Shown here: piece after piece, positions 7,027 through 15,149 of the stretch
Layout of the letters: each line of letters starts with the position of its first letter
Position numbering within the stretch: position 1 is the first letter of the stretch
Assembly: GCA_023459675.1 (NCBI GenBank)
Contig: JAEWTC010000174.1
Location: forward strand, 1 to 21,973
DNA: 21,973 bases
Source of the DNA: Bacillota bacterium
GTDB lineage: Bacteria > Bacillota > Clostridia > Christensenellales > Aristaeellaceae
Direction of reading: 5' to 3'
Translations under genes and position numbers: made by a program
Notes under the pieces: model-generated
Told to the model about the DNA's origin: nothing
Seen by the model: the letters and a program-made list of their open reading frames with translations, nothing else
The model's database searches: none

Positions 7027-9416
7027 GTGTTCTCCCCCTTTCCCTGCGGTTCCCCCGCTGCCATCAGCCGTACCGGGCCCAGCAGACCCGAAGGCCACGG
7101 TTTGTTTTCAACCTCGGAAACCTTGCTGCTTGTTACCCGGACGGTGATCCGGTTCTCCCCCGCCCGCAGCAGGCCGCCGACGGCGAGCCGGAACGGGCCG
7201 AACAGCAGCGGCGCCGGCGGCGCGGCGTTGACGCTGACCTCGGCAATTTCCCGCACCTCTCCCAAGTCCAGGATCGCCTGCGAAGGCGCGGAAGGAAGGG
7301 TAAACAGCGCTTCATACTCGATCGTACCGCTGTAAAGGGCCATGCCATCCCATTGCTGCCAGTCGCCGAGGCGGGGCAGCGCTTGTTTCCTGCCATCGGG
7401 CAGCGTCACCGCCCACGACAGGGAAAGCGGCGCCTCCCGCAGCGTCAATTGCGCGGCGGCGGGTACCTCTGCCGGCGGCTTGCCCGGATCGAGAACAAAC
7501 GCCACGGAGGAACGCCTCGCAAGGGAGAGGAGCGCCTGTCCGTCCGCAAGCACCTGCGGGGCGATTTTCCCGCTCCAGGCGTCAAACCGTTCGCAATACC
7601 CGTTTACGCCCAGGGCGACGCGGCCGGAATACTCGGCTTCCCCCTCGTTGGTGAGTAGAAATATATGCATGTCCCCGCGCTTTCCGTGCGTTACGCGCAG
7701 ATCCGCACAGGGCGGGTGAAGCCGTACCGTGCGCAAGCCGAGCGCGTCCAAACGGGAGGCCATGGCGCCCGGCGTTTCGCAGCCCGGCTGCCCGAGGATC
7801 AGCAGCGTGCCGCCCTGCGCCGTGAACAGGGACAAGCGTTCCATGACCTGCGGCGTGAGCAGCGCCGCGTCTTCCACGGCCACCACGCGGTATTCCTGCC
7901 TGGCAACGCGGATGCAACCGTTTGCGATATCCGCCTGCAAAAGCAGCGCCGTTTCCAGATAATTGAACTCCATCTGCCGCTCGTACAGTTCCTCCGGCAA
8001 TCGCCACGCGAGCTCGGCAGAGGAACACAGCACCGCAAGCTGCGTTTGGTTGACGAAATCCGTCATCAACCCGGACATGCGCTTGATGTAGTCCGAGATC
8101 CGTTCGTAATGCCGCCACCAGATATTGTTGGGGCCGACGTCCGGCGGCCGTTCCCCCCGGCGCAGGGGCGTGTCCACGGCGTAGAAAAACGCGTGGGGGT
8201 ACAGCAGGTTCGTTCCCCGCACAAACAGCCAGTCCATATACCATTTCATATCGTCCACGGTAAAGGCCCACTGTTCGCCGCCCGGCCCGCAGCAGCCGAA
8301 GCATTCGCTGCCGTTGCGCCTGCGGCCCAGATGCCGGGCGCTGTCCGAAGCGCATTTGGCCTGCGTGCTTTCCGCACCCCGAAGCCCCAGCTTGTTTTCC
8401 GGCGCTACCCAGCGCCAGACCACGTCCTGGCCGGGGATCGCAAACTGATTTTCCAGGCCGATGTCGCCGGGATGGGCGGGATGCCCGGTCAGCGCGATGT
8501 CATGCCGCTCGCACCAGCGGCTGACGGGGCCGTAAAACGCGGTTTGCAGCCGGTCGGCAATCAGCGCGTCATAGGCTTTGCGTACGGCCTGCGTATCCTC
8601 CCCGGTATCCCACCACAGCGCGGGAAGCTGCGTAAGCGTTCGCCCAAGCCGCAGCCAATCGTCCTCCAAACCCCACGTCCACGCCCGCATTTCCTTGGGC
8701 GCGCGCTTGCCCACGGGCTTGGGCTCGTCGGTGAACATCGCGGTCACCGTATTGCCGAAATACGGCTCGAGCGCTTGCCAGTAGCGTTCATGCGTCAGGC
8801 GGATGAAGCACTCCACGGCCATTGGATTGAGAATATCGGCGGAAGGCGGCGCGCCGGGTTCGGCGTCGTCCTCGCCCGGGTGAATGCCCCGGATTTTCCC
8901 GCGGGTATAGCCCTCCACGATCAGTACGGCGGTTTCATTCTGCCTGGGCGCTTTCCCCGGCGGAAGCACGCGAACGCTGCCGGGTTTGAAGGCGGCTTCC
9001 CCCGTTTTTTGCAGCGCCTGCCGGGCCACGATCCGCTCTCCCTCTGCCAAAGCGAAGCCCTGTTCCTCCCGCAGAACGACGCCGCGGGACGCGAACCGCG
9101 GGTTTTCCCCGACCACCATTCCGTGGGCGGACCCGGAGGGGTACATCCCCTCGTCGTACAGCACAACGGTCATGCCCATTGCATGCGCAGTTTCCACCGC
9201 GAAGCGCACAAGCGCCATGAACCGGTCGGAGAGATACCCGATCTCCCTGGGGATCCCGATGCGGGGATGCAGCACGAAACCCATTACGCCTTTTTGCGCG
9301 AACTCCAGCATCTGGCGCTTGATTTCGGCCTCGCAGAGATCGCCGTTCCAAAACCAGAGCGGCAGCGGGGAAAACTCCGCCGGAGGGTTTAAAAACCGTT
9401 GTCGGATCGCGTCCAT
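7023..9416 (-). CDS. GH106-like (alpha-L-rhamnosidase-type) glycosyl hydrolase
   Basis: 797 residues, cytoplasmic (no signal peptide). The N-terminus has the barrel-type pattern of GH106-like proteins: FLNPP (8-12), LWFWNGDL (20-27), GVMGFVLHPRIG (43-54), YLSDRF (61-66) and VVLYDEGMYPSG (84-95). An acidic FTDEP motif (228-232) lies in the middle and could hold a catalytic acid. A class-I-glutamine-amidotransferase-like fold appears around 500-560 (GGTLLILG), and a galactose-binding-like sandwich at ~690-790 ends in SGLLGPVRL, as in rhamnosidases. Characterised GH106 enzymes are usually longer, so this may be a different or unassigned family. The start has AAGGAG five bases upstream. The stop overlaps the start of the next gene. 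Removal of rhamnose or a similar cap from pectin oligosaccharides is a reasonable but unproven role. Confidence 0.65.
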   Translation of the reverse strand: MDAIRQRFLNPPAEFSPLPLWFWNGDLCEAEIKRQMLEFAQKGVMGFVLHPRIGIPREIGYLSDRFMALVRFAVETAHAMGMTVVLYDEGMYPSGSAHGMVVGENPRFASRGVVLREEQGFALAEGERIVARQALQKTGEAAFKPGSVRVLPPGKAPRQNETAVLIVEGYTRGKIRGIHPGEDDAEPGAPPSADILNPMAVECFIRLTHERYWQALEPYFGNTVTAMFTDEPKPVGKRAPKEMRAWTWGLEDDWLRLGRTLTQLPALWWDTGEDTQAVRKAYDALIADRLQTAFYGPVSRWCERHDIALTGHPAHPGDIGLENQFAIPGQDVVWRWVAPENKLGLRGAESTQAKCASDSARHLGRRRNGSECFGCCGPGGEQWAFTVDDMKWYMDWLFVRGTNLLYPHAFFYAVDTPLRRGERPPDVGPNNIWWRHYERISDYIKRMSGLMTDFVNQTQLAVLCSSAELAWRLPEELYERQMEFNYLETALLLQADIANGCIRVARQEYRVVAVEDAALLTPQVMERLSLFTAQGGTLLILGQPGCETPGAMASRLDALGLRTVRLHPPCADLRVTHGKRGDMHIFLLTNEGEAEYSGRVALGVNGYCERFDAWSGKIAPQVLADGQALLSLARRSSVAFVLDPGKPPAEVPAAAQLTLREAPLSLSWAVTLPDGRKQALPRLGDWQQWDGMALYSGTIEYEALFTLPSAPSQAILDLGEVREIAEVSVNAAPPAPLLFGPFRLAVGGLLRAGENRITVRVTSSKVSEVENKPWPSGLLGPVRLMAAGEPQGKGENT

Positions 9417-9437
9417 GCTATCTCCTTGCGACGGATA

Positions 9438-10367
9438 TTACAGAAGGCCCGCGTTGCGAAGCGCCGCCTCGATTTCGTCCTTTTCCTTCTGGTGAATCGG
9501 AAGCACGGGTTCGCGCATCAGCGGAGAGGAGAAGATGCCGCGCTTGTAAATGGCGTACTTCATGCGGGCATGCGCCTCGCCGGAGGGCTGGCCGATGCCG
9601 TAGATGGCGGAAGCCATGGGCGCGATCTTTTGCTCCAGCACCCTGGTTTTGGCGAAATCCCCGGCCTTCACCGCTTTCCACGCCTCGCTGATCAGCTCCG
9701 GTATGCAGCCCGCAAAGCCGATCAGTGCGCCGTCCACCCCCGGATACATGGTGGACAGCAGGTTCTCGTCGTGGCACGTGATCACGGACAGCTCCGGCGC
9801 TTTTTCCCGCAGGATCCGCAGATCGCGCTCGTAGAGCGGCATGTTGCGCGTGCCGATCTTAAGCGCCTTCACGTTGGGAAGCTTGGACATTTCTACGACG
9901 GTGTCCACATCGTAGAACGCCTTGGTGCCGTAGGGGTACAGGTGAATGATGATGCCGACGTCGATTGCTTCCGCTACCCTGCGCATGTGATGGATGGCGG
10001 CTTCCCGCGTCATGCCGAAGCGAAGCCAGATGTGCGGGGGCATCAGCAGAATGCCGTCCGCCCCGGCGGCCTGCGCGGCCTGCGCTTCCTTGATTGCCTG
10101 CAGGGTTCCCTCCGCGCATACGCCGGAGATCACAAGGCAGCGCTCCCCCACTTCCTCGTGCAAAATGCGGGTCACCTGCGCCCGTTCCTCCAGGCTCAGC
10201 GAGGTGATTTCCCCCGTGTGCCCGTTGGCCACCAAGCCGCCGATCTCCTCAAAATCCGCCAGCCAGGACGCATATTTGCGCAGTTCCGGCTCGTTTACGG
10301 AATAATCCTCGTTCATCGGCACGCAAATCGCCGGAAAGATGGATTTCCAGGACGTCTTTTTCGTCAT
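9438..10367 (-). CDS. Divergent DapA/NanA-family protein (catalytic Tyr replaced)
   Basis: 309 residues from the ATG at 10367, preceded by GGAGG with 8 bases of spacing; an upstream ATG at 10397 would overlap the previous gene. The fold of the dihydrodipicolinate synthase/N-acetylneuraminate lyase family is clear: FPAICVPMNED near the start, GHTGE in the substrate-loop position, and a Schiff-base lysine in KALKIGT. However, the segment that normally reads YNxP reads HLYP, so by simple alignment the catalytic tyrosine is His. The Arg of the YNIPxRTG motif is also missing. It shares the operon with a canonical paralogue at 1845-2735. It may be a dehydratase or an aldolase acting on a different keto acid. 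The substrate is unknown. Confidence 0.75.
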   Translation of the reverse strand: MTKKTSWKSIFPAICVPMNEDYSVNEPELRKYASWLADFEEIGGLVANGHTGEITSLSLEERAQVTRILHEEVGERCLVISGVCAEGTLQAIKEAQAAQAAGADGILLMPPHIWLRFGMTREAAIHHMRRVAEAIDVGIIIHLYPYGTKAFYDVDTVVEMSKLPNVKALKIGTRNMPLYERDLRILREKAPELSVITCHDENLLSTMYPGVDGALIGFAGCIPELISEAWKAVKAGDFAKTRVLEQKIAPMASAIYGIGQPSGEAHARMKYAIYKRGIFSSPLMREPVLPIHQKEKDEIEAALRNAGLL

Positions 10368-10387
10368 AAAGGGTTCCTCCTTGCTTA

Positions 10388-11494
10388 TCAAAGCCACTCC
10401 GCGGGAAGCTCGATCTCATAAATCTGCGCGGTTCCGCTTTTGTCCGACGTGAACACAACCGTTCGGCCGTCCGGGGAAAACCGGGGGTGCGGATGGGTGT
10501 GCTGCGGCGCGTTGACCGGTATGGGGCCGTTGTCATAGGGAAAGGGCCCCGCCCAATGTGCGCCCATGCTGCTGGCCTCCGGCCTGCACAGCGTCCTTTC
10601 CGGGGCGTTTTCGCGGCGGGGATCCAGCAGGAGCAAGCCCCGGTCCGGAAAATTCGTGTCCGCAACCGCCATCGTGCCCGCGTCGTTGCAAATGGCGTGC
10701 CACGCGTTGCTCCCGGTAATGCGGCGCACGGCTCCCGTGTCAGCCCGCACGGCGAGGAGCCCGTTGGGCCAATCCACCAGCATCAGCTCCCGTCGGCCGG
10801 GAATCCAGGATTCGTGTGTGATCCACTGTTTCGCCCCGGCGTTGCGCGTATACACCCGCCGCGCTTGCCCCGTGCTCCTGTTTAGGAGCCACACCCTGTC
10901 CGTCAGCGGCCCGGCGAAAAACAGCAGATTGCTGTCGTCCGGGCAAAACTGCATGTGGGACACCATTACGCCGGTATACTCCTTCGCCCAAACGTCCTTT
11001 TGGGCGTCGTACACCAGAATGGAATACCCTTCCGGACCCACCAGCCGGATGGCAAACCAGCGGCCGTCCGCGCTTACGGCCGTGGTGCCGGGGGTCAGGG
11101 GGTTGTTGCCGGGGTTGATCTTCCCGCTGCCGCTCAGGGCGGCAGCCTGCGCCGGTGTCAGCAGAGTATCCGTAACGCCGGAGCGCACGTCCGTTCTCAG
11201 CGCGCACCCGTCCGCAATGTAATAAACAAATCTGTCGTAAGGATGGACCGACCATTCGTTGAGCGAAACCACGTCGCTTAACTGTAATAGAGTTCCGTTC
11301 TCCCTGTCCTCCGCAAACACCTGCGGGGCGCCTGTGCGGTGCGAAACAAAATACAGATAGCGCTGCGCCTTGTCGTACGCCGGGATCAGGAAAAACGGAT
11401 GGTGGTTGATGCAAGGCGCATCGGTCACCTGCCGCAGGGTACGCCCCGTCGCCTCGTCCCGCACCAGTCTGCTTTCGCTTTTCCACTTCTTCAT
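10388..11494 (-). CDS. Oligogalacturonate-lyase-like beta-propeller (PL22-like)
   Basis: 368 residues, slightly shorter than known oligogalacturonate lyases, with no signal peptide. It has the WD40/TolB-like repeats of the family (YLYFVSHRTGAPQVF at 46-60; FSPDGRTVVFTSD at 339-351). The Q331-H334-H336 set (in QHTHPHP) has the same spacing as the metal ligands Gln350, His353 and His355 of the Yersinia PL22 enzyme as I recall them; H266 and H227 sit where that enzyme has its fourth ligand (His287) and catalytic His242. PL22 enzymes cut oligogalacturonides by beta-elimination in the cytoplasm and need Mn2+. This links the operon to pectin. The start at 11494 has a modest GGAGC site and lies 15 bases after the oxidoreductase stop. 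A related, uncharacterised lyase specificity is possible. Confidence 0.7.
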   Translation of the reverse strand: MKKWKSESRLVRDEATGRTLRQVTDAPCINHHPFFLIPAYDKAQRYLYFVSHRTGAPQVFAEDRENGTLLQLSDVVSLNEWSVHPYDRFVYYIADGCALRTDVRSGVTDTLLTPAQAAALSGSGKINPGNNPLTPGTTAVSADGRWFAIRLVGPEGYSILVYDAQKDVWAKEYTGVMVSHMQFCPDDSNLLFFAGPLTDRVWLLNRSTGQARRVYTRNAGAKQWITHESWIPGRRELMLVDWPNGLLAVRADTGAVRRITGSNAWHAICNDAGTMAVADTNFPDRGLLLLDPRRENAPERTLCRPEASSMGAHWAGPFPYDNGPIPVNAPQHTHPHPRFSPDGRTVVFTSDKSGTAQIYEIELPAEWL

Positions 11495-11509
11495 CGCGCT
11501 GCTCCGGGA

Positions 11510-12829
11510 TTACGGCTTGCCGTGCCGGTATGCCATGATCGCCTCGACGTCCATGGGATCGACGCCGAGCTTCTCCCGCAGCGCTTCCAGCGCCAGATGA
11601 TCGCTCTCCACGTCGCCTTCCAGCGGTAGGCTAATGCGCGCGCCGTTTTGCAGTACCGATTCGCGCGCCGCCACCTCGATCATCATGGACATCAGGGCGT
11701 CCTGCTCGTTAAACTCGCTTTCCTGAACGCCGCGGATTTTCAGCGCGAAATCCACCAAATGCCCGGCCACGCAGACGCCGTATTCCTTAAAATAATGGTC
11801 GCCGCTGTTTGTAAGCACCAGCGGGTTTTTGAAGTTGATCTCACCGCCGGGGATCGCCGCGCGCACGCCCGCGTACGCGCCGCCGGGCGTGTAATAGCGC
11901 TCCACCTTGGAAATCACGTTGGGGTTCGCCGGGCGGATTTCCTCGCTGAGTTCCAGCGGATCGGCGTACAGGCAGCGCCGGATTTCCGCCTCCCAATCGC
12001 TGTGCACGCCTTGCTTTACCTCCACGCGGTGATTGTTGTCATACACGCGGTACTCCGGCGCCTGGTACCGGAACCCCTGCTGCACCAGCGCGCCGCGCGT
12101 GCCGTGCCATTCCGTAAAGCCCGGGCGCACCTGCCGCCCCGTCATCCCCTTGATGTTGGCCGCCTGGTCGATCACCATCAGGCCGCCGGGGAACTGGATA
12201 AAGCGGGAACGGAACAGCTCGTGATCCCAATACCGTTCCGGGGACTCGTAGAACGGCTCCACGGCCATGTTGTGCTCCACGGAGCTCACCCATTGCGGAT
12301 GTTCCTTGGCAAACACCAGCCAGCGGGAGTTAGAATGATAGCCCGTATGATCGTTATACGAAAAGATCCGCTTGATTTCGCCGATATACCCGCTGTCCCG
12401 CAGCGTTTGGGCAAAGCGGTCGATGGGATAGCGGTAGAAATTCTCCGCGACGCCGGTCACCACGTGATGGTCCTTGGCCGCCTTGAGCATCAGCCGCGCC
12501 TGCGAAATGGTGTTGCACCACGTGGTTTCGATCAGATTATGAATCCCATGCTCCGAAAGGAACACCGAATAGGCGTAGTGCAGCGGAATGGGCACCACGG
12601 CGACCGCCGCCTCTACGGGTTCGTTCCCGAGCATTTCATGCACGTCGTAATACGGCGTCACGCCGAGCGCCTGCGCCAGACTGTCGGCATGCTCTTTTAC
12701 GGGGTCGCAGACCGCCACCAGCCGGATCCACGGCGCAAGCTCTTGAAACAGCGGCCGGTAAATATTCACCGAACGATTCCCGGCGCCGATCAGCGCCAGC
12801 CGTACCGGCTCCTTCAGAACGGGCATCAT
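11510..12829 (-). CDS. Gfo/Idh/MocA-family oxidoreductase, EKP motif altered
   Basis: 439 residues. The N-terminal Rossmann fold is visible (IGAGNRS at 14-20, VAVCDP at 38-43), followed by the mixed alpha/beta domain with AENFYRYP (128-135) and SVEHNM (183-188). The usual EKP catalytic motif reads E101-T102-T103, so the lysine that normally helps catalysis is missing. The family oxidises or reduces sugars and inositols with NAD(P), usually in the cytoplasm. Members can also carry out NAD-assisted glycoside cleavage or be non-classical. The ATG at 12829 has AAGGTGA at the right spacing. It lies between the two putative pectin-cutting enzymes, so it may act on a released sugar or prepare a sugar for cleavage. 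The substrate is unknown. Confidence 0.75.
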   Translation of the reverse strand: MMPVLKEPVRLALIGAGNRSVNIYRPLFQELAPWIRLVAVCDPVKEHADSLAQALGVTPYYDVHEMLGNEPVEAAVAVVPIPLHYAYSVFLSEHGIHNLIETTWCNTISQARLMLKAAKDHHVVTGVAENFYRYPIDRFAQTLRDSGYIGEIKRIFSYNDHTGYHSNSRWLVFAKEHPQWVSSVEHNMAVEPFYESPERYWDHELFRSRFIQFPGGLMVIDQAANIKGMTGRQVRPGFTEWHGTRGALVQQGFRYQAPEYRVYDNNHRVEVKQGVHSDWEAEIRRCLYADPLELSEEIRPANPNVISKVERYYTPGGAYAGVRAAIPGGEINFKNPLVLTNSGDHYFKEYGVCVAGHLVDFALKIRGVQESEFNEQDALMSMMIEVAARESVLQNGARISLPLEGDVESDHLALEALREKLGVDPMDVEAIMAYRHGKP

Positions 12830-12872
12830 ATACGTTTCACCTTTTCCTTCCGGTTCGCGCGCCGCGCGGGCC

Positions 12873-15008
12873 TTACAGCGGAAATTCCATGCGCTGCGGC
12901 GCTTCGCCAGTCCAAACTGTTTGACCGTTTACCAGAACGGTATACCCAGCGGCATACGCCGGGTACCGGTTCACTTCGTTCCGCTGATAATACACGCTGA
13001 CCCGGTTTCCCCGGATGTGTAAATCGTTTACGTGAAAAAACCGCAGCGGCGTTTGCAGCGGGTCGAAGAGAAACCCCGTTTCCGTGGCGGAAATCCCCGC
13101 CAGATGGGTGACGATCAGGTCAATATAGTACGAGTGCAGGTAATCGGGCTCGTCGCTGAGGGGTTCGCCGGTGACGCTGTCGTAGAACTCCACAAGATAG
13201 GGCTGGCGCGCGTCTCCGCCGCGGAAATGCTCCAGCGTATACTCGTGCAGGTACTGGAAAAACGCCGCGTCGTAGCGGTGATCCCCGCGCTTGGAGTGCT
13301 TTGCCAGCGCGTCCAGCGCGATTCCCGTGGTGTACGGCCAGGACGGCCCGTTCCAGATACAGCCGTTTCTGCCTTTGAAAAAATCGCCCTTCCAGCCGCC
13401 GCAAGCTGAAAAAACAGGGCAATCTTTCGCGGCGGAAGCGAAGCCCGAGCCCAGCGCGAAATAGCGGCCGCCGAGCAGGTACTCGATCGCGGATCCGTGG
13501 GTTTCGTCCGTGATCTCCGCCCAGAACGGATAGATTCCCACGATGTTTTTCACAAGGGCTTTCTCATCCGTTTGGTAATGCAGGTCGTAAAAAAATCCGC
13601 TGTCCGGGTCCCACATCTTATCCAGAACGTCCGTTTTGATCCGTTCCGCCATCTGCAGGAAACGCTTTGCGTCGGCGTCGCCGCAGGCATTGCACAGGCG
13701 GCCGAGCCCCAGCAGATTCAGGTATTCGTAGACGGAGCGGTCCACCCGCTTGAGCGGCGTGTAACCCTCCCTGGCGCCCCGCACCTTGTCCGGAAAGGCG
13801 GATTCGCCGAAATACCAATAGCTCGGCTGGTATTCCTTGCCCGTCAGCGCGTGGGTATAGGATATTTGCAGGCTGTCGTTTTGGCCTTTATTCTCGCTGA
13901 ACACCGCTTGCGTATCGCGCTTGAATGCGGGAAGCACCTCGCGCACGAACGCCGTATCGCCGTCGTTCAAAAAGAACAGATACAGCGCCCAGGCCGCGTA
14001 GTTGGCGTATTCCTTGGTTTTCTCGTCGGCCGCCATCACCTTGAACGCGCCGTTCTCCCCCGCGCTGTCGCACAGGGTGCGGATGGTATCGCGGAAAACT
14101 TCCGCGTGCGCGCTCCACCGGCCGTCGGCAATCTGCAGCGGGGTGGACAACGGAATCAGCCTCGAAAACTCCCAGCCCGCGCTTTGATACGGCTGTTTGT
14201 CCATGCGGTGGGAACGGCCCTCGAACAGCACCTTGTGCCGGAACAAGCCCGCGTCCGGCTGCGCGAGGTTGGCCCGCAGAATATACCAGCGGTACCACCA
14301 GCAGCGGGTCGTCAACTCGTCGCTGCAATCGAAATCCGGAACGCCGTCAAACCACGCCATATAGGCTTGGCTATGGGCTTTGAGAAGCGCTTCTCCGGCC
14401 GCGCCGTTCGCAAACAGCGCCCGCAGGCCGTCTTCCAGCGCCTTTTCATCGCCCGGAAGGCCGACCGCCGCGGCGATGGTAAACTCCGCGGCCGCGTAGG
14501 GCGGGAGGGTAAGCGTGCCGTTTTCCCAACCTAAATCAGGCAGCACCCGCATGACGGGGGTTAGCCCGTGCACGGCGCAGGGAAACGCATACGCGCCCGG
14601 CAGCCCGCCCTGCGGCATGGAAGCCCCTTGCGGCAGCACGAGTTCCAGCGTCATTTCCCTGCCGGTCAGGTTTTCCCACCGCTGCCAGGAAACCGCCTGA
14701 TCCTCCCAGGTGATCCATTTGTGTTCCGTAAACTCTATTTCATCGTCCCGGTATGAAAACACGGTTTCATCGGGCGTCCACACGGCGCGCATCGGCTCCA
14801 AGAGCAGGTCCCTGCCCCGCAGGCGAACCGAGAACAGCAGCGGGAGGTTCATTTTATGAATGAGATCGAACCGCCCCGCAAAGCCCGGCGCGGGGTTTAC
14901 GTAATCCGCGCTGAGGCGCGCGCCCGTAGGCCCAAGCATCAGGCGCCCTGGCAAGATACGCAGGGAACGGTTTAGAATGGTCAGGTACTGTTTCACATTG
15001 TCCCGCAT
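12873..15008 (-). CDS. (alpha/alpha)6-barrel glycoside hydrolase (MGH1/GH63-like)
   Basis: 711 residues. An N-terminal beta-sandwich (about 1-200) precedes a helical (alpha/alpha)6 catalytic region (about 210-620) with WYRWYILRAN (238-247), GWKGDFF (538-544) and IWNGPSWPYTTG (551-562), a pattern seen in MGH1-like, GH63-like and related families. A short beta-domain closes the protein. No signal peptide is present, so it acts inside the cell on imported oligosaccharides. Asp/Glu residues in the barrel (e.g. D467/D469, E498) are candidate catalytic acids, but I cannot assign them. Strong start: AAGGAG eight bases before the ATG. Families with this fold include beta-L-arabinofuranosidases, glucosidases and rhamnosidases, so the substrate is open. 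Confidence 0.65.
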   Translation of the reverse strand: MRDNVKQYLTILNRSLRILPGRLMLGPTGARLSADYVNPAPGFAGRFDLIHKMNLPLLFSVRLRGRDLLLEPMRAVWTPDETVFSYRDDEIEFTEHKWITWEDQAVSWQRWENLTGREMTLELVLPQGASMPQGGLPGAYAFPCAVHGLTPVMRVLPDLGWENGTLTLPPYAAAEFTIAAAVGLPGDEKALEDGLRALFANGAAGEALLKAHSQAYMAWFDGVPDFDCSDELTTRCWWYRWYILRANLAQPDAGLFRHKVLFEGRSHRMDKQPYQSAGWEFSRLIPLSTPLQIADGRWSAHAEVFRDTIRTLCDSAGENGAFKVMAADEKTKEYANYAAWALYLFFLNDGDTAFVREVLPAFKRDTQAVFSENKGQNDSLQISYTHALTGKEYQPSYWYFGESAFPDKVRGAREGYTPLKRVDRSVYEYLNLLGLGRLCNACGDADAKRFLQMAERIKTDVLDKMWDPDSGFFYDLHYQTDEKALVKNIVGIYPFWAEITDETHGSAIEYLLGGRYFALGSGFASAAKDCPVFSACGGWKGDFFKGRNGCIWNGPSWPYTTGIALDALAKHSKRGDHRYDAAFFQYLHEYTLEHFRGGDARQPYLVEFYDSVTGEPLSDEPDYLHSYYIDLIVTHLAGISATETGFLFDPLQTPLRFFHVNDLHIRGNRVSVYYQRNEVNRYPAYAAGYTVLVNGQTVWTGEAPQRMEFPL

Positions 15009-15051
15009 TGCCTAAGCTCCTTCCGCCGAAAATCTTCGTACCGTCCGGCCC

Positions 15052-15090
15052 CGTTATGAACGGCGGGGCGTTCACCCCGCCGCCATAACG
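15052..15090 (-). other. Strong hairpin downstream of the solute-binding protein gene
   Basis: Outer arms CGTTATG (15052-15058) and CATAACG (15084-15090) enclose inner arms CGGCGGGG (15061-15068) and CCCCGCCG (15075-15082) around a 6-base loop. It begins 60 bases after the stop of the solute-binding protein gene, inside the 141-base gap before the glycosidase gene. No T-run follows. Such hairpins commonly protect or partially terminate the mRNA so that the binding protein is made in excess over downstream gene products. Confidence 0.65.
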
Positions 15091-15149
15091 AGCGTCCGAA
15101 TTGTTGAGGTTGGCTTTTACCGCCGGGTTTTTGCGTCCGTACGCGTCCC

